A stretch of 64,000 bases of DNA from Eunapius fragilis (GCA_963681505.1 OY811989.1:879077-943076), one strand, 5' to 3'; positions 10,836-23,419 are shown, counted from the stretch's first letter. Notes: generated by a model not told the origin, from the sequence alone. Made by a program: numbers and translations.

Positions 10836-13460
10836 GTATTAAAACCGGTGTATGTATTAAAAAAAAAAAAAGTTTTCATTTATACATAGCACACAGTCTG
10901 GAGCACCAGTCTTTGTAGTAGAGAAAACATGGACATCTCCTTGCTTTGTATTTGCTGCCGTACATGTACTAAAAAATGTTTTTTATAAACTTCTTTTCAT
11001 ATGAAAAACGAAACCAAGGAAAGAGGAAGGTGGATCCGTACTGCCATCCTGGGAACCACATATTTCATTTATTGTGCGGCAAATGAATTTCACATATTTG
11101 ATAAGTCTGCTTGCTACGATCGATGTTCCAAATATGAGGGAATTGTTTTGATACATATTGTCTATTTGCGCCCGTGTGCACAGGTGTGCATACTGTACGT
11201 ACAGTGTGTACAGGTGTGCACACTTTATTTACACCTTCATATCTTTAACAGTTGCTGGATTCCTGTAGCAGATTTTACATCATTTTAAAGATGGGTCTTT
11301 GCAGAATGTGGGGAAATATAGAACATAAAAAACTGCACTTAAAACTCATAGTTTTTTTGGCCAGAAAAGCAATCAAAAATTCGTACGCACGTGACATTTA
11401 AAAACAAATATGGAGGTACTGTGAGTCTGTAGTTCAACGAGAGAGGCCAGAGTTCTTAGGACCCGCCCAGTGTCCACTTGCGCTTGGTTACCAAATGGCG
11501 TGTTAACGAAATCAATTAGCCCACTGTTGGTGCTAACAACGCAGCTCTGACTCACGAACGCGGGGCGACAGTCAGCTAGGGGCTGCAAACAGATTTAAAA
11601 AAACTCTAGGACGTGGCAGGGCAGTCAGTTAAAGGAACTGCAAACAGGTTCACAAGCTGTGGGGACTGCAAGCAGATTAAAATACTAGAGGACTTGGCAG
11701 GGCATAAAGTAGTGTAGTGCACATTGGTTCACAAGCTGTAGAACGTGGCAGGGCAGTCAGCCAGGGACTGCAAACAGGTATACAAGCTATAGAACATGGC
11801 AGGCCATAAATAGGAGCCATTGAGAGGACAGAGCAAGCAGTTCTTTCTGTCTTGTACATGTGTATGTGGGTAAGTATTTGCTGTTTGATGACAACGAAAG
11901 GCCAGCTAGCTCATTCAGTGTTTCAATGGTGGAATACTGCATCTTCAAGGGCTATCTTATGTACATGTTATGCCATTCAATGCTTGAGCAAATAGTAACA
12001 ATTAAGGTCTGTAACCATGCTGCCATGTGCAGTATTAAAGTGTGCACAAGTGTACACACTGTATTTTCAAACTCAACAGAAAAAATAAAAAAGAACTGAT
12101 TAAATTGATTTCATATACAAGTAATAGAACGTACTGTCCTCTATCAGGAACATATTTCAAGTACACAAAATGCATTATGGGTGTGGTGCATTTTACAGTG
12201 TGCACACCTGTACACAATTTAAAAAGCCAGGCCCGAGACACTGCTAGTGAAATACATGGAATTTCCTTACATTGCATTGGAATAGTAAAACTTATGTATG
12301 AACTTACTACCCACTTTCATTTGCAGTCCACTAACTTTGACATGTGCCTTTTAGTGACAAAATTTTTGTAATAAAGCAGTAACTGAAGCTGCTCCATTAT
12401 CATAGATTAAGCAGTATATTTCAGGACCAGAATTCTACTACACATCAGTGCATCACTGGGGAATAATATACATCAATTTTACAGCCACTGAGTTTAATGT
12501 GGGGTAATAATGATTCGAATTGTAAATAAGGTAAAGCATGCACGCGTGTGCACACTTTCCGAAGCAAATAGACAATATATGTGCACATTTTTGATACAAA
12601 AAAAACTTCCTGGGTGTGTATTTCATTGCCGCGTGTTGATTGCTTTTAACGTTGAAGTCTCTGAAAATGGACTCTTGAGATCAGCGTATTGTTTGAATGG
12701 TAAGACTAAGTTAACGAGAAATAGTGTTGCTAATCACCTCTCACTATTTGCACCTGTTTGGCATGTCCCAAGTGTTCCCGTTGAGCAACCGAAACTGGCA
12801 CAACGGAGCACGGTAGAAAAAGGTATGTCATTTCTTGTTTTGCAAAGTGCTGCTATACTCGTCCATTTGTCTAAAGTTGTTCGTGTAACTGGCTACATGT
12901 TGGCGAATCCGGACACTTTGAGAAGTCGGGTATTATCAGACAGTTTCATCATGATTTGTTGCTGACAGGTCCGGTAAGCGTTTAACCTCCTTACCTTTCC
13001 CAACTGTTCACAATTTGCTAGATCAAACGTGACTAGAAAGGTAAGCGTTGCCAATTTCGTTTTCATTTCAATGTCCCTGTTGTATCAACACGACAGTACG
13101 CAAGGATACATATGCGGTGAGTTAAATAATTTTGACGATAAGAATTCACAGTTGTTGTTCTGTACAGGCGACTTGGAACGAAGTTATGCTGAATGCCACC
13201 TCGGACTGTTAGTTTGTTGTTCTGTTGTACTTGTGCAAATTATTAAAATTTCAATTGGATTCTAAATTGGATCAGGAACGAGGGATGGGAATTGGACATA
13301 TACACGGAATATGAAGCGCTTAGTATACGGTGACCAACAAGGTAGCCACAAAGTGAATTCAAAGGCTTGCTACGGTCACGTGATCGGTTATATTTCAATA
13401 TACGCACCTGTGTATATGGTTCTATATGCAGGTGCGTATATTTGAGGAATATACGCTATA
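10836..13460. other. No recognisable gene; repeats only
   Basis: Contains degenerate tandem repeats at 11570-11815 and several GTGTGCACACCTGTACAC-type palindromic blocks (11170-11225, 12035-12060, 12195-12215). A 151-aa ORF at 12510-12965 matches nothing I know. A donor-like AAAAGGTATGT at about 12820 lies inside it, so it could include an exon, but support is weak. Confidence 0.4.
11570..11815. repeat. Degenerate tandem repeat of about 60-100 bp
   Basis: Blocks of the type GGCAGGGCAGTCAG ... GGACTGCAAACAGGT ... ACAAGCTGTAGAACGTGGCAG recur three to four times with deletions. There is no coding potential. Confidence 0.65.
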
Positions 13461-13496
13461 GAATACATGCACAATCGTATAACAAATCATTTGCAC

Positions 13497-13690
13497 AGTG
13501 CAGCTCTGGTCCGGCCAGCCACAACCAGCTCTGGCACCACAACTAGCTCTGGTCCCACAACCAGCCCTGGGCCACAACCAGCTCTGGTTCCACAACCAGC
13601 CCTGGCGCACAACCAGCTCTGGTCCCACAACCAGCCCTGGCCCACAACCAGCCCTGGCCCACAACCAGCTCTGGTTGTACAACCAGATGC
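13497..13690. repeat. Minisatellite, about 11 units of CCACAACCAGCTCTGGT
   Basis: Imperfect 16-18 bp units alternating CTCTGGT and CCCTGGC. Long ORFs on both strands here are repeat artefacts. The left flank is the reverse complement of the right flank of the related array at 3598-3690. Confidence 0.9.
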
Positions 13691-13798
13691 ACACAACCAT
13701 GCAGCTGGCCCCAGCTAGCCCTCAGCGGCTCTAAAACATTTCTTAAGGATGATAACAAATATTATAAATTATTGTGCTTTTTTTTTCTGTGCATGTGC

Positions 13799-13884
13799 AT
13801 ATAGTTGTGTGTTTGTGTGTGTGCGTGTGTGCATGTGTGTGTGCATGGTGTGTGCGTGCGTGTGTCTGTGTGTGTGTGTGTGGC
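13799..13884. repeat. (TG)n microsatellite
   Basis: Interrupted TG dinucleotide run with CG and CA interruptions. Confidence 0.9.
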
Positions 13885-14570
13885 AAGGAATTAATGGACA
13901 AACTTATGTATTTTCACTTGATGGATTCGTATAATTATCACCATTGATTGCATGCTGTATGTGGGGGCGTGTCACTAGGTCAGGTCAAGGCGGGAGGGTA
14001 TAAAGTACAGTCAACTGTGAGCTTTGAACAATTCCATAGTTTTAGACTCTTTATTTTGAATGCAATAACGTGCATATACACTATTAAGGAAAGCATTTCT
14101 CTCAAGACAGCGTTGTGTCGTATTCCTGTGTACCATACAAAAAAGTCGAATATTCGTACTTTATGTGCTCAAAAAACTAGTAAGATTATAACAGAGCCAC
14201 TTTGAAATGTATCTTGATATATAGAACAATGTGAGCACGTAATGTTGGATGGTATGGAAAGTCTCGAAAAACTTCCTGACGCGAACACTTTGAATCAGAC
14301 AAATAACAGCCTCCCGCACCAAATGCACATGCGTACAATAGAAATACCTCCCCGCAGAGTAAAAAAAAATTGTCTACATCTGAATTAGGTACGTATGTGT
14401 ACAGAAAGGGTCAGTCTACATGCCTAGACTCTCCATGATGCTGAGTTTCATTTTGGTTGTGCAAAAAGTGGCTCCAAACAATGCACTAAGATAATGAGTT
14501 TAATTCATGACGCCAATATTACGCATTCTTCTAATTATACCCTTTTTGACCCACTCGGTGAGCTGTGCGG

Positions 14571-14576
14571 TATAAA
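14571..14576 (+). promoter_or_regulatory. TATA box of peptide gene copy 2
   Basis: TATAAA 65 nt before the ATG in the conserved GTGCGGTATAAAACC context. Confidence 0.7.
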
Positions 14577-14635
14577 ACCAGCGTTAAGATATTAGTTTTG
14601 TTGAACTTGCTTGTTCGATCGTATTAAGACTTCAA

Positions 14636-14967
14636 ATGGCAGCGAAAATCTTCATTCTTCTTGCCTTACTAGCGTTGAGTTACGCGTCTGAGCTGACGCC
14701 TAAATCCCTGGCTGACAGTTGCGGTCAATACTGTAATTCCGTCGGTAAAGGGGACGGAGTGATTATTGGAACAGCACCATTCTGCGGTGGCGATTGTTCA
14801 AATGATTGTCGAGGCGGCAGACACTGCTCTATTGGTACCCTTGCGTGGTCCGACTACGGTCAAGGTTGCTGGACAGGTAACAAAGTCTGCTGCTGTGGTA
14901 AGTTTTGACTCAACGTTAATGAAAAGTGTTCATGAACACTGTCTTAATCATTCTTGCAGCACAGTAA
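14636..14967 (+). CDS. Secreted ten-cysteine peptide, copy 2
   Basis: Same protein as copy 1 except Ala instead of Glu at residue 70. The first 262 nt are identical to copy 3. The signal peptide (residues 1-18), the ten cysteines and the terminal CCC are preserved. Intron 14898-14959; spliced stop at 14965-14967, unspliced stop at 14906-14908. The flanks differ from the other copies by substitutions and indels, while the exon differs only at codon 70 and about one silent site. That points to selection or recent gene conversion. Confidence 0.85.
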
Positions 14968-14999
14968 AGTTCAACAACTGACGCAGCACAAGAATGCTC

Positions 15000-17700
15000 A
15001 AACTGTTGATATACCGCGCCTACCATGTATAGATGCATACAATGCTCTAACTTTTGTTAATGGCAGATATAAAAAAGGGCGCAGACTGCTGAATTTTTAA
15101 CCAGCCAACCGGCCAAATACGGCGTCTGTGAACGTAATTTAGTTATCACCGGCACCGTAATTGGCGCACTGTCATTTACACCTATACCAATATATAAGCA
15201 GGTTCTAATTCCGGATTTTGTCTAGCAGACAACATGCGATGTTCGACCGCGTGCATGTGTGCTGTCGACCCTGCCTTTGGTCTCCTCATCACAAGCATGC
15301 AACGGCCACCAGTGCATGATACATGAAAATATCCTTTAAAACCCCAATTTTATTCATTTATAAACATACTGCCAAAGGCTTTTTATTTAAAAAAAAAAAC
15401 AATCAAACAGGCATGTAGTGCAAACTTGCACAATGACCTATATGTCTGACAGCGTTTTCTGGTGTTATAACACCAAACACACATGCTTTGACCCTCCATA
15501 CACTTGGTGATGAGGTGTGGTCCAGGGAGCTGGCGCGCTCAGGCCCCAGGGTGTCCGAATTACAGCGTTTGCGTGGACCACGCTCATCTTCTGTCACTGA
15601 ACGTTGACACGTGCAGTAATCAGTTGTATCACTCTCAAACGAAAAGCCTTGTGTGCCAATAATTTATTCATGCTTGCGCAATTCATGTTTAAGCGATATT
15701 CCTGTTTTTTTTTTTTAAATTTTTAAAGCAACTAATATTGTTTGGATGGCCGTACGATTAAGACGAAACAGGGAGGTGGAGAGGAAAACATGCTACACAC
15801 ATTAAATTCTTGACCTCAGAAAAATGTTACAGACAAGACAAAAGTACAACGATATCACAATATACGTGTTTTAACATAATGGGCCCCCCTCCCACCCTCC
15901 CCGTACGGGCGATATAGTCGGGGATTTGACAATATTTGACATGCGTGCACCGTGTTAGGTTTGGGCGATTTGACATGATGGGGGGGGGGGGGGGGGGGAT
16001 TTACATTCTCACAATGAATGTCTATTTGTATAAACTATTTTTAACACGCGGTCCATGAAATTTTGATACAAAAAGTGCGCAAATGCCTCAAACAAAATGT
16101 TGTACGATAAATTGATCCTTTGGATGACGGTACACGTTGCTTCTACATTAGCAGGTCTTGTGGTTGAGGCATGCTACGTCGTCAAAGACAGCGGGTCGAG
16201 CTCGTTCCTTAAAATGTACACTTTTTTTCCGGACATGATCGCGAGTAACTAATATAATCAGGTTGTTCATTCCTATGTCTAATAGTCAATATATAACCCT
16301 TGATCTCTGAACATGTCTGCAGCCAGCAGAAACTCGAAGAGAAGCAGAAACGTCGTTCCCAGACCATGGAATTGGGCACCGCCACCATCTATTCAATCTA
16401 TTTGTACATAAACGTGGTATATACGGTATTATGGTAAAGTAAGCCATTTTATTCTTTTCCTTTCTTCTTCCATATTACTAAGAAAATCTGGATGTAAGGC
16501 CTTTTATGTGACCCCCAGGCATGATTTTAGCTAAACAGGCCTGTAATTTTTGATCGTTACGTCATAGAGACAGAAGAGACCCTTCTGTTTCCTGAGACAA
16601 TCCTTGCGCTTTATAAACATGCAATATGCGCAGAATACTCCCTCTTGGTTGCTTGCATGTTTAATGATAGCAATTTTCAGCGAACAGTATTACCATACAT
16701 CGATAAATTGATCGTAGTATAGCGCTCAAGAGTTGAAACAGCACGGTCTGTATATAGAAGCAACACTTAGCCTGTAATATGTCCCTAATTTTTATCCTTG
16801 TCAAGACACAACAACCAAGTGTATAACATACGCTAGTTACATCCGGTTGTTAACCGCTTGATGCATGGCGATAGTCAACACCTTTTCCGATTGAAAGTGT
16901 TCACTAGAAAATATGAAAAGTTAATTTATGTGCTCTACGATCCACAAACTGTCAGCCGGTATAATAAAAACAGCGTTTCTATGACAAGAATAAGTGACTT
17001 AAAAGCGTAGCTAAAAAAGAGTACCGTTTGCGTCGTTACCGCTAAAATTCTAGGAGGTAATCGTGTTTGCCAGCATCTGTAGGACGCACTGATCACTTGT
17101 AAGGAAATTTGAAAACAGATTCAGCACCAGCGATCAATGAGCTTTAAGAGCATATGCATTTGTATACATGGGTACAACATAGGCTACATGTACAGCATAT
17201 CAAGTTTGTCATTTTTCGTAGTTGCAGGTGTGATTTTTGGTTCCTGTGAGCCAGCACTGCATTACTTTTGCATATAGGTATAGACCTGTGACCAAGTTAC
17301 ATGAAAAAATGATGTCATTTACGTAAGCCGCCATCTTGGTTGCACAGCTGGCGTAAGACCAAATGGGATGACGACTAATTCCGCTTCCGTTGTCTTTCAA
17401 AACTTGGACCCTGATGCTAAGGCACGATACGTCAGCACTATTGCCATCATTAACGGTTGATTTTGATTTGATTTTGATTTTGGGATCCGAAGAGAAGTGC
17501 AAATAAGTCACAACCTGAGCGGAAAGTATATACTCATAGTGGTATATACCCTCAATTAATTTACCCATGCATTGTGGTAATAAATAGCCTCATTCAGAAG
17601 TTGCTATTAAGCATACCAGCTTATACTCGATAAACGAGCGCTTGGCCTGTATAGGCGGGTGCTGTCAAAACGCATAATAATACGCAAACGAATGCAAAAC
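15000..17700. other. Noncoding part of unit B
   Basis: Contains the 3' flank of the peptide gene, a G tract at about 15980-15998 and an AT-rich conserved stretch. The same sequence recurs at 21930-25430 and in part at 33440-34900. Short ORFs such as 15403-15597 and 17209-17568 (minus) change frame or length between copies and have no recognisable domain. Confidence 0.5.
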
Positions 17701-17705
17701 CCCTG

Positions 17706-17927
17706 ATGAGTAGCGAGGCGCATTGCCTCACGAAACGCGTAGGGTTTGATGTAGTGGCTATTAAGTCAGAGCATTTACAATTTTGCATTTGTCCACATCC
17801 ATTAAAGTTGATGGAGTCTCAAAAAAGCTTGGCTGACGTCATGTCGGACAATGAAGGTAAAGGGCTATCAAGTTCTGAAGAAGAAGAAGAGAGCAATCTG
17901 CCCTCAAAAAAGGAGAAATATTGGTAA
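17706..17927 (+). other. Short conserved ORF of unknown status
   Basis: A 73-aa ORF with an acidic end (GLSSSEEEEESNLPSKKEK). Unit C has the same start (at 25449) but an early frameshift, so it is not maintained. It may be the start of a lost transposon gene, since the THAP-like fragment and integrase follow. It is probably not functional. Confidence 0.3.
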
Positions 17928-18022
17928 GACAACTACTAAAATCGATAACTGATTGTCCCATCTCTATATCCATACATGGATAAAGCTAAGGAGGTTGAAT
18001 GGGAACTGGCAAGAAGTCTCTC

Positions 18023-18193
18023 CACAGGGGAAAAAAAGCGTCAAATCATTTAGAATCATTTAGAAATCTTTGCGCGATTGAACAGAGAATCACACAAAAA
18101 TCAATAAAGCGTATGATTTTTGCGTGATCCTCTGATCAATCACACAAACTTTTCTAAATGATTCTAAATGATTCGAAGCTTTTTTTCCCTGTG
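18023..18193. mobile_element. Foldback MITE, 171 bp (unit B)
   Basis: The arms of about 43 bp are near reverse complements, from CACAGGGGAAAAAAAGC through TCATTTAGAATCATTTAG to the mirrored end. CTC on both sides is a possible 3-bp target duplication. The copy at 25763-25945 shows that it inserted before the unit was duplicated. Confidence 0.8.
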
Positions 18194-18367
18194 CTCCCCT
18201 ACTCCAGGCCAAACTCCCAAAGCCCCCATGAAGATGACTAAAAGGAGACTATACGGGCCCTCAATTGCCGCGTTCAATTTTACTCGATTGAGCCGCTCCC
18301 CCTATTCCCATTGCCAGGGTGCTGTTCAAGAGCTATTTTCCTCCTTAAAGGAGGAAACTAATAAAAG

Positions 18368-18500
18368 AGAACGGTAACCAATCTGGGTTTAACTCGTCAT
18401 ACAGGTCAGCGGGCTTTCCCGATACAAAGTGCATGGAACATACTCGATATTTGCTAGCGTCGTCTTTACAATGTCTTGCCTTGAAAGAGCAGCATGGAAC
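18368..18500 (-). pseudogene. THAP-like zinc-finger fragment (unit B)
   Basis: The minus-strand reading contains YRVCSMHFVSGKPADLYDEL followed by NPDWLPF, the C-x2-H half of a THAP domain plus its usual C-terminal extension. The N-terminal C-x2-4-C part and the invariant Trp are not evident, and no transposase follows. Upstream CCSFKARHC is probably decayed sequence. THAP domains are DNA-binding modules often carried by transposons. The repeated copy is at 26119-26251. Confidence 0.5.
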
Positions 18501-18943
18501 ATAGCCTTTCAAAGTTTGGGGGAGCTTATTGACCAAGGGGGAGGGACATTCCCCTCCCACAAGGAGGGGTTTTGGGGGAGCGTTGTAAGCTCACCGGACC
18601 CAATGGGGTCTGGGGCGAAGCCCCGGCCACTTTAACTTTTCCGTATTTGTTGCTAGTGTAGTGACCCCTGACTCAGCAAGTAAGAAAGACAATGATAGTA
18701 CAACAGGTACAACATTTATACACACATCGCACAACATATTGGTCAGAGTCCGTCAGACAGTCAGAGTCCGTCAGACAGTCACATGTTTTCTAGCGCCAGC
18801 CTGGGACACTACATTGCATCCTCTTCAATTAGATGTGTCCACACATCTGGAAGAGTAATCGGGTTCCCATGACGTTCAGGTAATTTTGCTTTCCTCGGGG
18901 ATCGTCGAAGCCCTGCTGGCACTGCAACTCAGTGGTTATTGCC

Positions 18944-20166
18944 TCAGGTGCATGGTATCGGGAGGGCTGCATTTGGTGGTACGGCATGTTGGTGGAGAGC
19001 ATCAATCACAGGTGGTGGAGGAAGAACTGCAATTGGTGGTTGGTTGACCTCCACTGTATCTTGCGGGATGATGACAGGTTGGTCCATCTCAGTGAATTCA
19101 AGCTCTTCCTCTTCATTTTCCTCTGCGGTGTCTCCACTGTGCTCCATATGCTCTTCCTGATTCACCGGGCCACCCTGTCAGCAATTGGTACATTGCCTAG
19201 AGGTGCTGGCTTGAGGTGATTAAAATGAACAACACTTTTCCATCGTGGTCGAGCACAATCCACAATACGATGCACACTTGGTGAAATAGCCTTCACCACC
19301 TCTAAGGCCTCCGCCATGGTTTGTGCATGCGACTTGCCTCTTGGTACTGCAGGGGAGTGAAGAAGAACGAGATTACCAACGCCATAGGGGCTACCTCTCA
19401 TGCACACCACGATCATATACGTCTTTTTGACGGGCCTGCTTTCAGTTGCTGAACATGCTTAATCACAGCCTGGTAAGATCTTTGAAGATGGCCCTTGAGA
19501 AATTTGGTATACTGAGTAACTGAATCATGTGATGCAACGGGTAGCGAATACAGAACGTCCTCAGGGAGACGGGGTGTTGCGCCCAAACATGAGCTGAGAT
19601 GGTGTGGTTCCTGGACACTTGTTCTATATGCCAGAAGTAGCGTTGGGAGAGAAAGGTCCCAGTCATATTCATCAGCCATTGTAGTGCTGAGCATCTCCAG
19701 TATGGTCCTATTAAATCTCTCCACAATCCATCAGACTGAGGGTGATAGGGTGTTGTTCATTACAAGAAGGGGACATATTTCTTGTATCACTTTCACTTCA
19801 AAATTCTTTCCTTGATCTGGATGAATTGAATGAGGCACACCGAACCGGCAGACAAATTCCCTAACCAACACCTTAGCTATACACAATGCCTCCACTTCTG
19901 GTATTGGGTATATGCCTCTTTCCATTTTGTGAAATAGTCACCAATCACAAGTATATAGCAATTACCTCGAGGTGTTTCAGGTAGGGGACCCATTATATCC
20001 ATCGCTATCCTCTCCAAAGGTCGACTTGCATGGCTGTCTTCAAGAGGTGCTGTATTCCTCGGAGGGGACTTTCTGGAGTTACATCCAATACAGTTAGAGC
20101 ACCATGCACTTCACAACATCACGTTTCTATCCAGGCCAATAAAACCGCCTACGAATCTTCTCCAAG
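18944..20166 (-). pseudogene. Ty3/gypsy-type integrase remnant (unit B)
   Basis: Read right to left: RRRFYWPG at the unit edge, zinc-finger CSNCIGC, core motifs PLERIAMDIMGPLPETPRGN and GDYFTKW, then RFGVPHSIHPDQGKNFE (19731-19925), ERFNRTILEMLSTTMADEYD and LAYRTSVQ (19413-19724), a C-terminal module with PRWKSVVHFNHLKP (19162-19416), and an acidic/proline-rich tail (18944-19165). Frameshifts separate the parts. RT, RNase H, gag and LTRs are absent. The fragment is cut at the tandem-repeat junction at 20166. Confidence 0.85.
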
Positions 20167-20251
20167 TACAGTCATCTGTGAGCTTTGAACAATCGCATAG
20201 TTTTAGACTCTTTATTTTGAATGCAATAACGTGCATGCATATACATGTATA

Positions 20252-21026
20252 TGTTACGGCCCGATTTAAAACCCGACCCGCTTTAAAGCCGGTCGCCCGC
20301 TTTAAAGCCGGGTTGACCCGCTTTCAAGCCGGTCAACCGGCTTTAAAACCAGTCAACCGGATTTACAACCCATATGCAAAACTGACCCGCTTTAAAGCGG
20401 GTCGACCGGATTCAGAACATTTGTTTGTTTATGTACACATATCTGATACAAATGAGCTACAATGCAAATTGGCTCAGGGAGTGATATATTAACTGTACCA
20501 ACAATACCTATGCAAGTAAGCCGCTGTCGGAGCAGATTCTGTCTCCCCCGCAGCTTTTGTCACCCCGGACATAGCGGAAATTATCCCCTACGGATATAAT
20601 CCGCTAGCAGATATTGTCCCCCTTCCACAGATATTGCCCCCCCCCCCCCCCCCCCCCCCACTCCAACGATGCTTGGCCGTCCCGGCACTTTTTTGTTGGT
20701 GTCAGGTCCTATAAGCCCCGCCCATTTATTTGCATCGAGCCAGAAAGTTTTGCACACACCCTCCGGCCCCCTCCACCTTTCCCCCTTCAGTCCCGCAGTG
20801 CTATCAATCTACCGCCCCGCCAGACGTCCTGGCTGCGGCCCTGAATATTGCCCCTCCGCCTTTCTAACGAAACGCTCACACGCAGAATTTCTAAAAAGCC
20901 ACGTGTGTGATAAAATTAATTGACCGGTTTTAAAGCCCGTCGACCGGCTTGGGAGCGGGTCAACCGGCTTTAAATTGGGTCGACCGGCTTTAAAGCGGGT
21001 CAAAAGTTTTAAATCGGGCCGTAACA
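20252..21026. mobile_element. 775-bp inverted-repeat element, TATA target duplication
   Basis: Ends are GTTACGGCCCGATTTAAAAC (after a first T) and its exact reverse complement. The flanking direct repeat TATA is at 20248-20251 and 21027-21030. Empty sites in units B and D read GTGCATATACACTATTAA. The subterminal arms are arrays of CCGGCTTTAAAGCGGGTCGA-type units of about 20 bp in both orientations. The centre holds a copy of the 5716-6080 repeat. Superfamily not assigned. Confidence 0.85.
20527..20867. repeat. Dispersed repeat nested in the 775-bp element
   Basis: Second copy of the 5716-6080 repeat, with GTCGGAGCAGATTCTGT, a long C tract and the shared end GGCTGCGGCCCTGAATATTG. It is either nested inside the 775-bp element or a normal internal part of that family. 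Confidence 0.7.
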
Positions 21027-21495
21027 TATACACTATTAAGGAAAATTCCAGTTTACCATACAAAAGTCGAATATTTGTACTTATTGTGCTCAAAAACCTA
21101 GTAAGATTATAACAAAGCCACTTTGAAATGTATCTTAATATACAGAACAATGTCAGCACGTAATGTCGGGTGGTTGTGGAAAGTCTCGAAAAACTTCCTG
21201 ACGCGAACACTTTGAATCAGGCAAATAATAGTATCCCGCAACAATTGCACATGCGTACAATAGAAACACCTCCCCGTAGAGTTAAAAAAAAAAACTGTCT
21301 GCATCTGAATTAGGTACGTATGTGTACAGAAAGGGTCTGTCTACATGCCTAGACTCTCCATGTTGCTGAGTTTCATTTTGGTTGTGCAAAAAGTGGCTCC
21401 AAACAATGCACTAAGATAATGAGTTTAATGCATGACGCCATTATTACGCATTCTTCTAATTATACCCTTTTTGACCCACTCGGTGAGCTGTGCGG

Positions 21496-21501
21496 TATAA
21501 A
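21496..21501 (+). promoter_or_regulatory. TATA box of peptide gene copy 3
   Basis: TATAAA 65 nt before the ATG; the following bases are ACGAGCG, against ACCAGCG in copies 1 and 2. Confidence 0.7.
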
Positions 21502-21560
21502 ACGAGCGTTAAGATATTAGTTTTGTTGAACTTGCTTGTTCGATCGTATTAAGACTTCAA

Positions 21561-21892
21561 ATGGCAGCGAAAATCTTCATTCTTCTTGCCTTACTAGCGT
21601 TGAGTTACGCGTCTGAGCTGACGCCTAAATCCCTGGCTGACAGTTGCGGTCAATACTGTAATTCCGTCGGTAAAGGGGACGGAGTGATTATTGGAACAGC
21701 ACCATTCTGCGGTGGCGATTGTTCAAATGATTGTCGAGGCGGCAGACACTGCTCTATTGGTACCCTTGCGTGGTCCGACTACGGTCAAGGTTGCTGGACA
21801 GGTAACAAAGTCTGCTGCTGTGGTAAGTTTTGACCCAACGTTAATGGAAAGTGTTCATGAACACTGTTTTAATAATTCTTGCAGCACAGTAA
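21561..21892 (+). CDS. Secreted ten-cysteine peptide, copy 3
   Basis: The first exon is identical to copy 2 in every base (Ala at residue 70). Intron 21823-21884; spliced stop at 21890-21892, unspliced stop at 21831-21833. The protein has the same 18-residue signal peptide and ten cysteines. The gene lies between the 775-bp element upstream and the noncoding unit body downstream. Product role unknown. Confidence 0.85.
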
Positions 21893-21929
21893 AGTTCAAC
21901 AACTGTCGCAGCACAAGAATGCTCAAACT

Positions 21930-23419
21930 GTTGATATACCGCGCCTACCATGTATAGATGTATTCAATGCTCTAACTTTTATTAATGGCAGATATTAAAA
22001 AGGGCGCAGACTGCTGAATTTTTAACCGGCCAACCGGCCAAATACGGCGTCTGTAAACGTAATTTAGTTATCACCGGTACCGTAATCGGCGCACTGTCAT
22101 TTACACCTATACCATAAAATATGAACTTACAAGCAGGCTCTAATTCCGGACGATAGTTTGTCTAGTCTGCAGACAACATGCAATGTTCGACCGCGTGCAT
22201 GTGTGCTGTCGACCCTGCCTTTGGTCTCCTCATCACAAGCATGCAACGGCCACCAGTGCAGGATACATGAAAATAAAACCCCAGTTTTATTCATTCAAAA
22301 ACATACTGCCAAAGGCTTTTTAATTAAAAAAAAAAAAAACTAACAGGCATGTAATGCAAACTTGCACAATGAACAATATGTCTGACAGCGTTTTCTGGTG
22401 TTATAACACCAAACACACATGCTTTGACCCTCCCTAAACTTGGTGATGAGGTGTAGTCCAGGGAGCTGGCTCAGGCCCCAGGGTGTCCGAATTACAGCGT
22501 TTGCGTGGACCACGCTCATCTTCTGTCACTGAGCGTTGACACGTGCAGTAATCAGTTGTATCACTCTCAAACGAAAAGCCTTGTGTGTCGATAATTTATT
22601 CATGCTTGCGCTATTCATGTTTAAGCGTTATTCCTGTTTTTTTATTTTTATTTTTTAAAGCAACTAATATTGTTTGGATGGCCGTACAATTAAGACGAAA
22701 CAGGGAGGTGGAGAGAAAAACATGCTACACACATTAAATTCTTGACCTCAGAAAAATGTTACAGACAAGACAAAAGTACAACGATATCACATTTAACATA
22801 ATGGGCCCCCCTCCCACCCTCCCCGTACGGGCGATATAGTCGGGGATTTGACAATATTTGACATGCGCGCACCGTGTAAGGTTGGAGCGATTTGACATGA
22901 TGGGGGGGGGGGGGATTTACATTCTCACAATGAATGTCTATTTGTATAAACTATTTTTAACATGCGGTCCATGAAATTTTGATACAAAAAGTGCGCAAAT
23001 GCCTCAAACAGAGTGTAGTCGCTAGTTGATATTTGCATACTGTACGATAAATTGATCCTTTGGATGAAGGTACACGTTGTTTCTACATTAGCAGGTCTTG
23101 TGGTTGAGGCGCGCTACGTCGTCAAAGACAGCGGGTCGAGCTCGTTCCTTAAAATTGTACACTTGTTTACGTTTTCCGGACATGATCGCGAGTAACTAAT
23201 ATAATCAGGTTGTTTATTCCTATGTCTAATAGTCAATATATAACCCTTGACCTCTGAACATGTCTGCAGCCAGCAGAAACTCGATGAGAAGCAGAAACGT
23301 CGTTCTCAGACCATGGAATTGGGCACCGCCACCATCTATTCCATCTATTTGTACATAAACGTGGTATATACGGTATTATGGTTAAGTAATCCATTTTATT
23401 CTTTTCCTTTCTTCTTCCA
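21930..23419. other. Noncoding part of unit C
   Basis: Matches 15000-16470 of unit B, including the G tract near 22903-22915. No gene recognised. Confidence 0.5.

Larger units (their letters stand above)
14007..20166 (+). repeat. Segmental repeat unit B (about 6.16 kb)
   Basis: The unit starts at AGTACAGTCAACTGTGAG and ends where AGTACAGTCATCTGTGAG begins the next unit. Order inside: peptide gene copy 2, noncoding 3' region, foldback MITE (18023-18193), THAP-like fragment, gypsy integrase fragment. It lacks the insertions seen in units A, C and D, so it is close to the ancestral arrangement. Confidence 0.85.

Noticed and set aside
12510-12965. 151-aa plus-strand ORF
   Set aside because: No domain or signal, and it lies among repeats; an internal donor-like site is not enough to call a gene.
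13422-13758. Several ORFs rich in Trp, Gly and Pro
   Set aside because: All three or four overlapping frames are open because of the minisatellite; no conserved protein.
15403-15597. Repeated 64-65 aa minus-strand ORF (also 2091-2288)
   Set aside because: Present in two units but broken in the others, no domain, and its differences include frame-changing indels.
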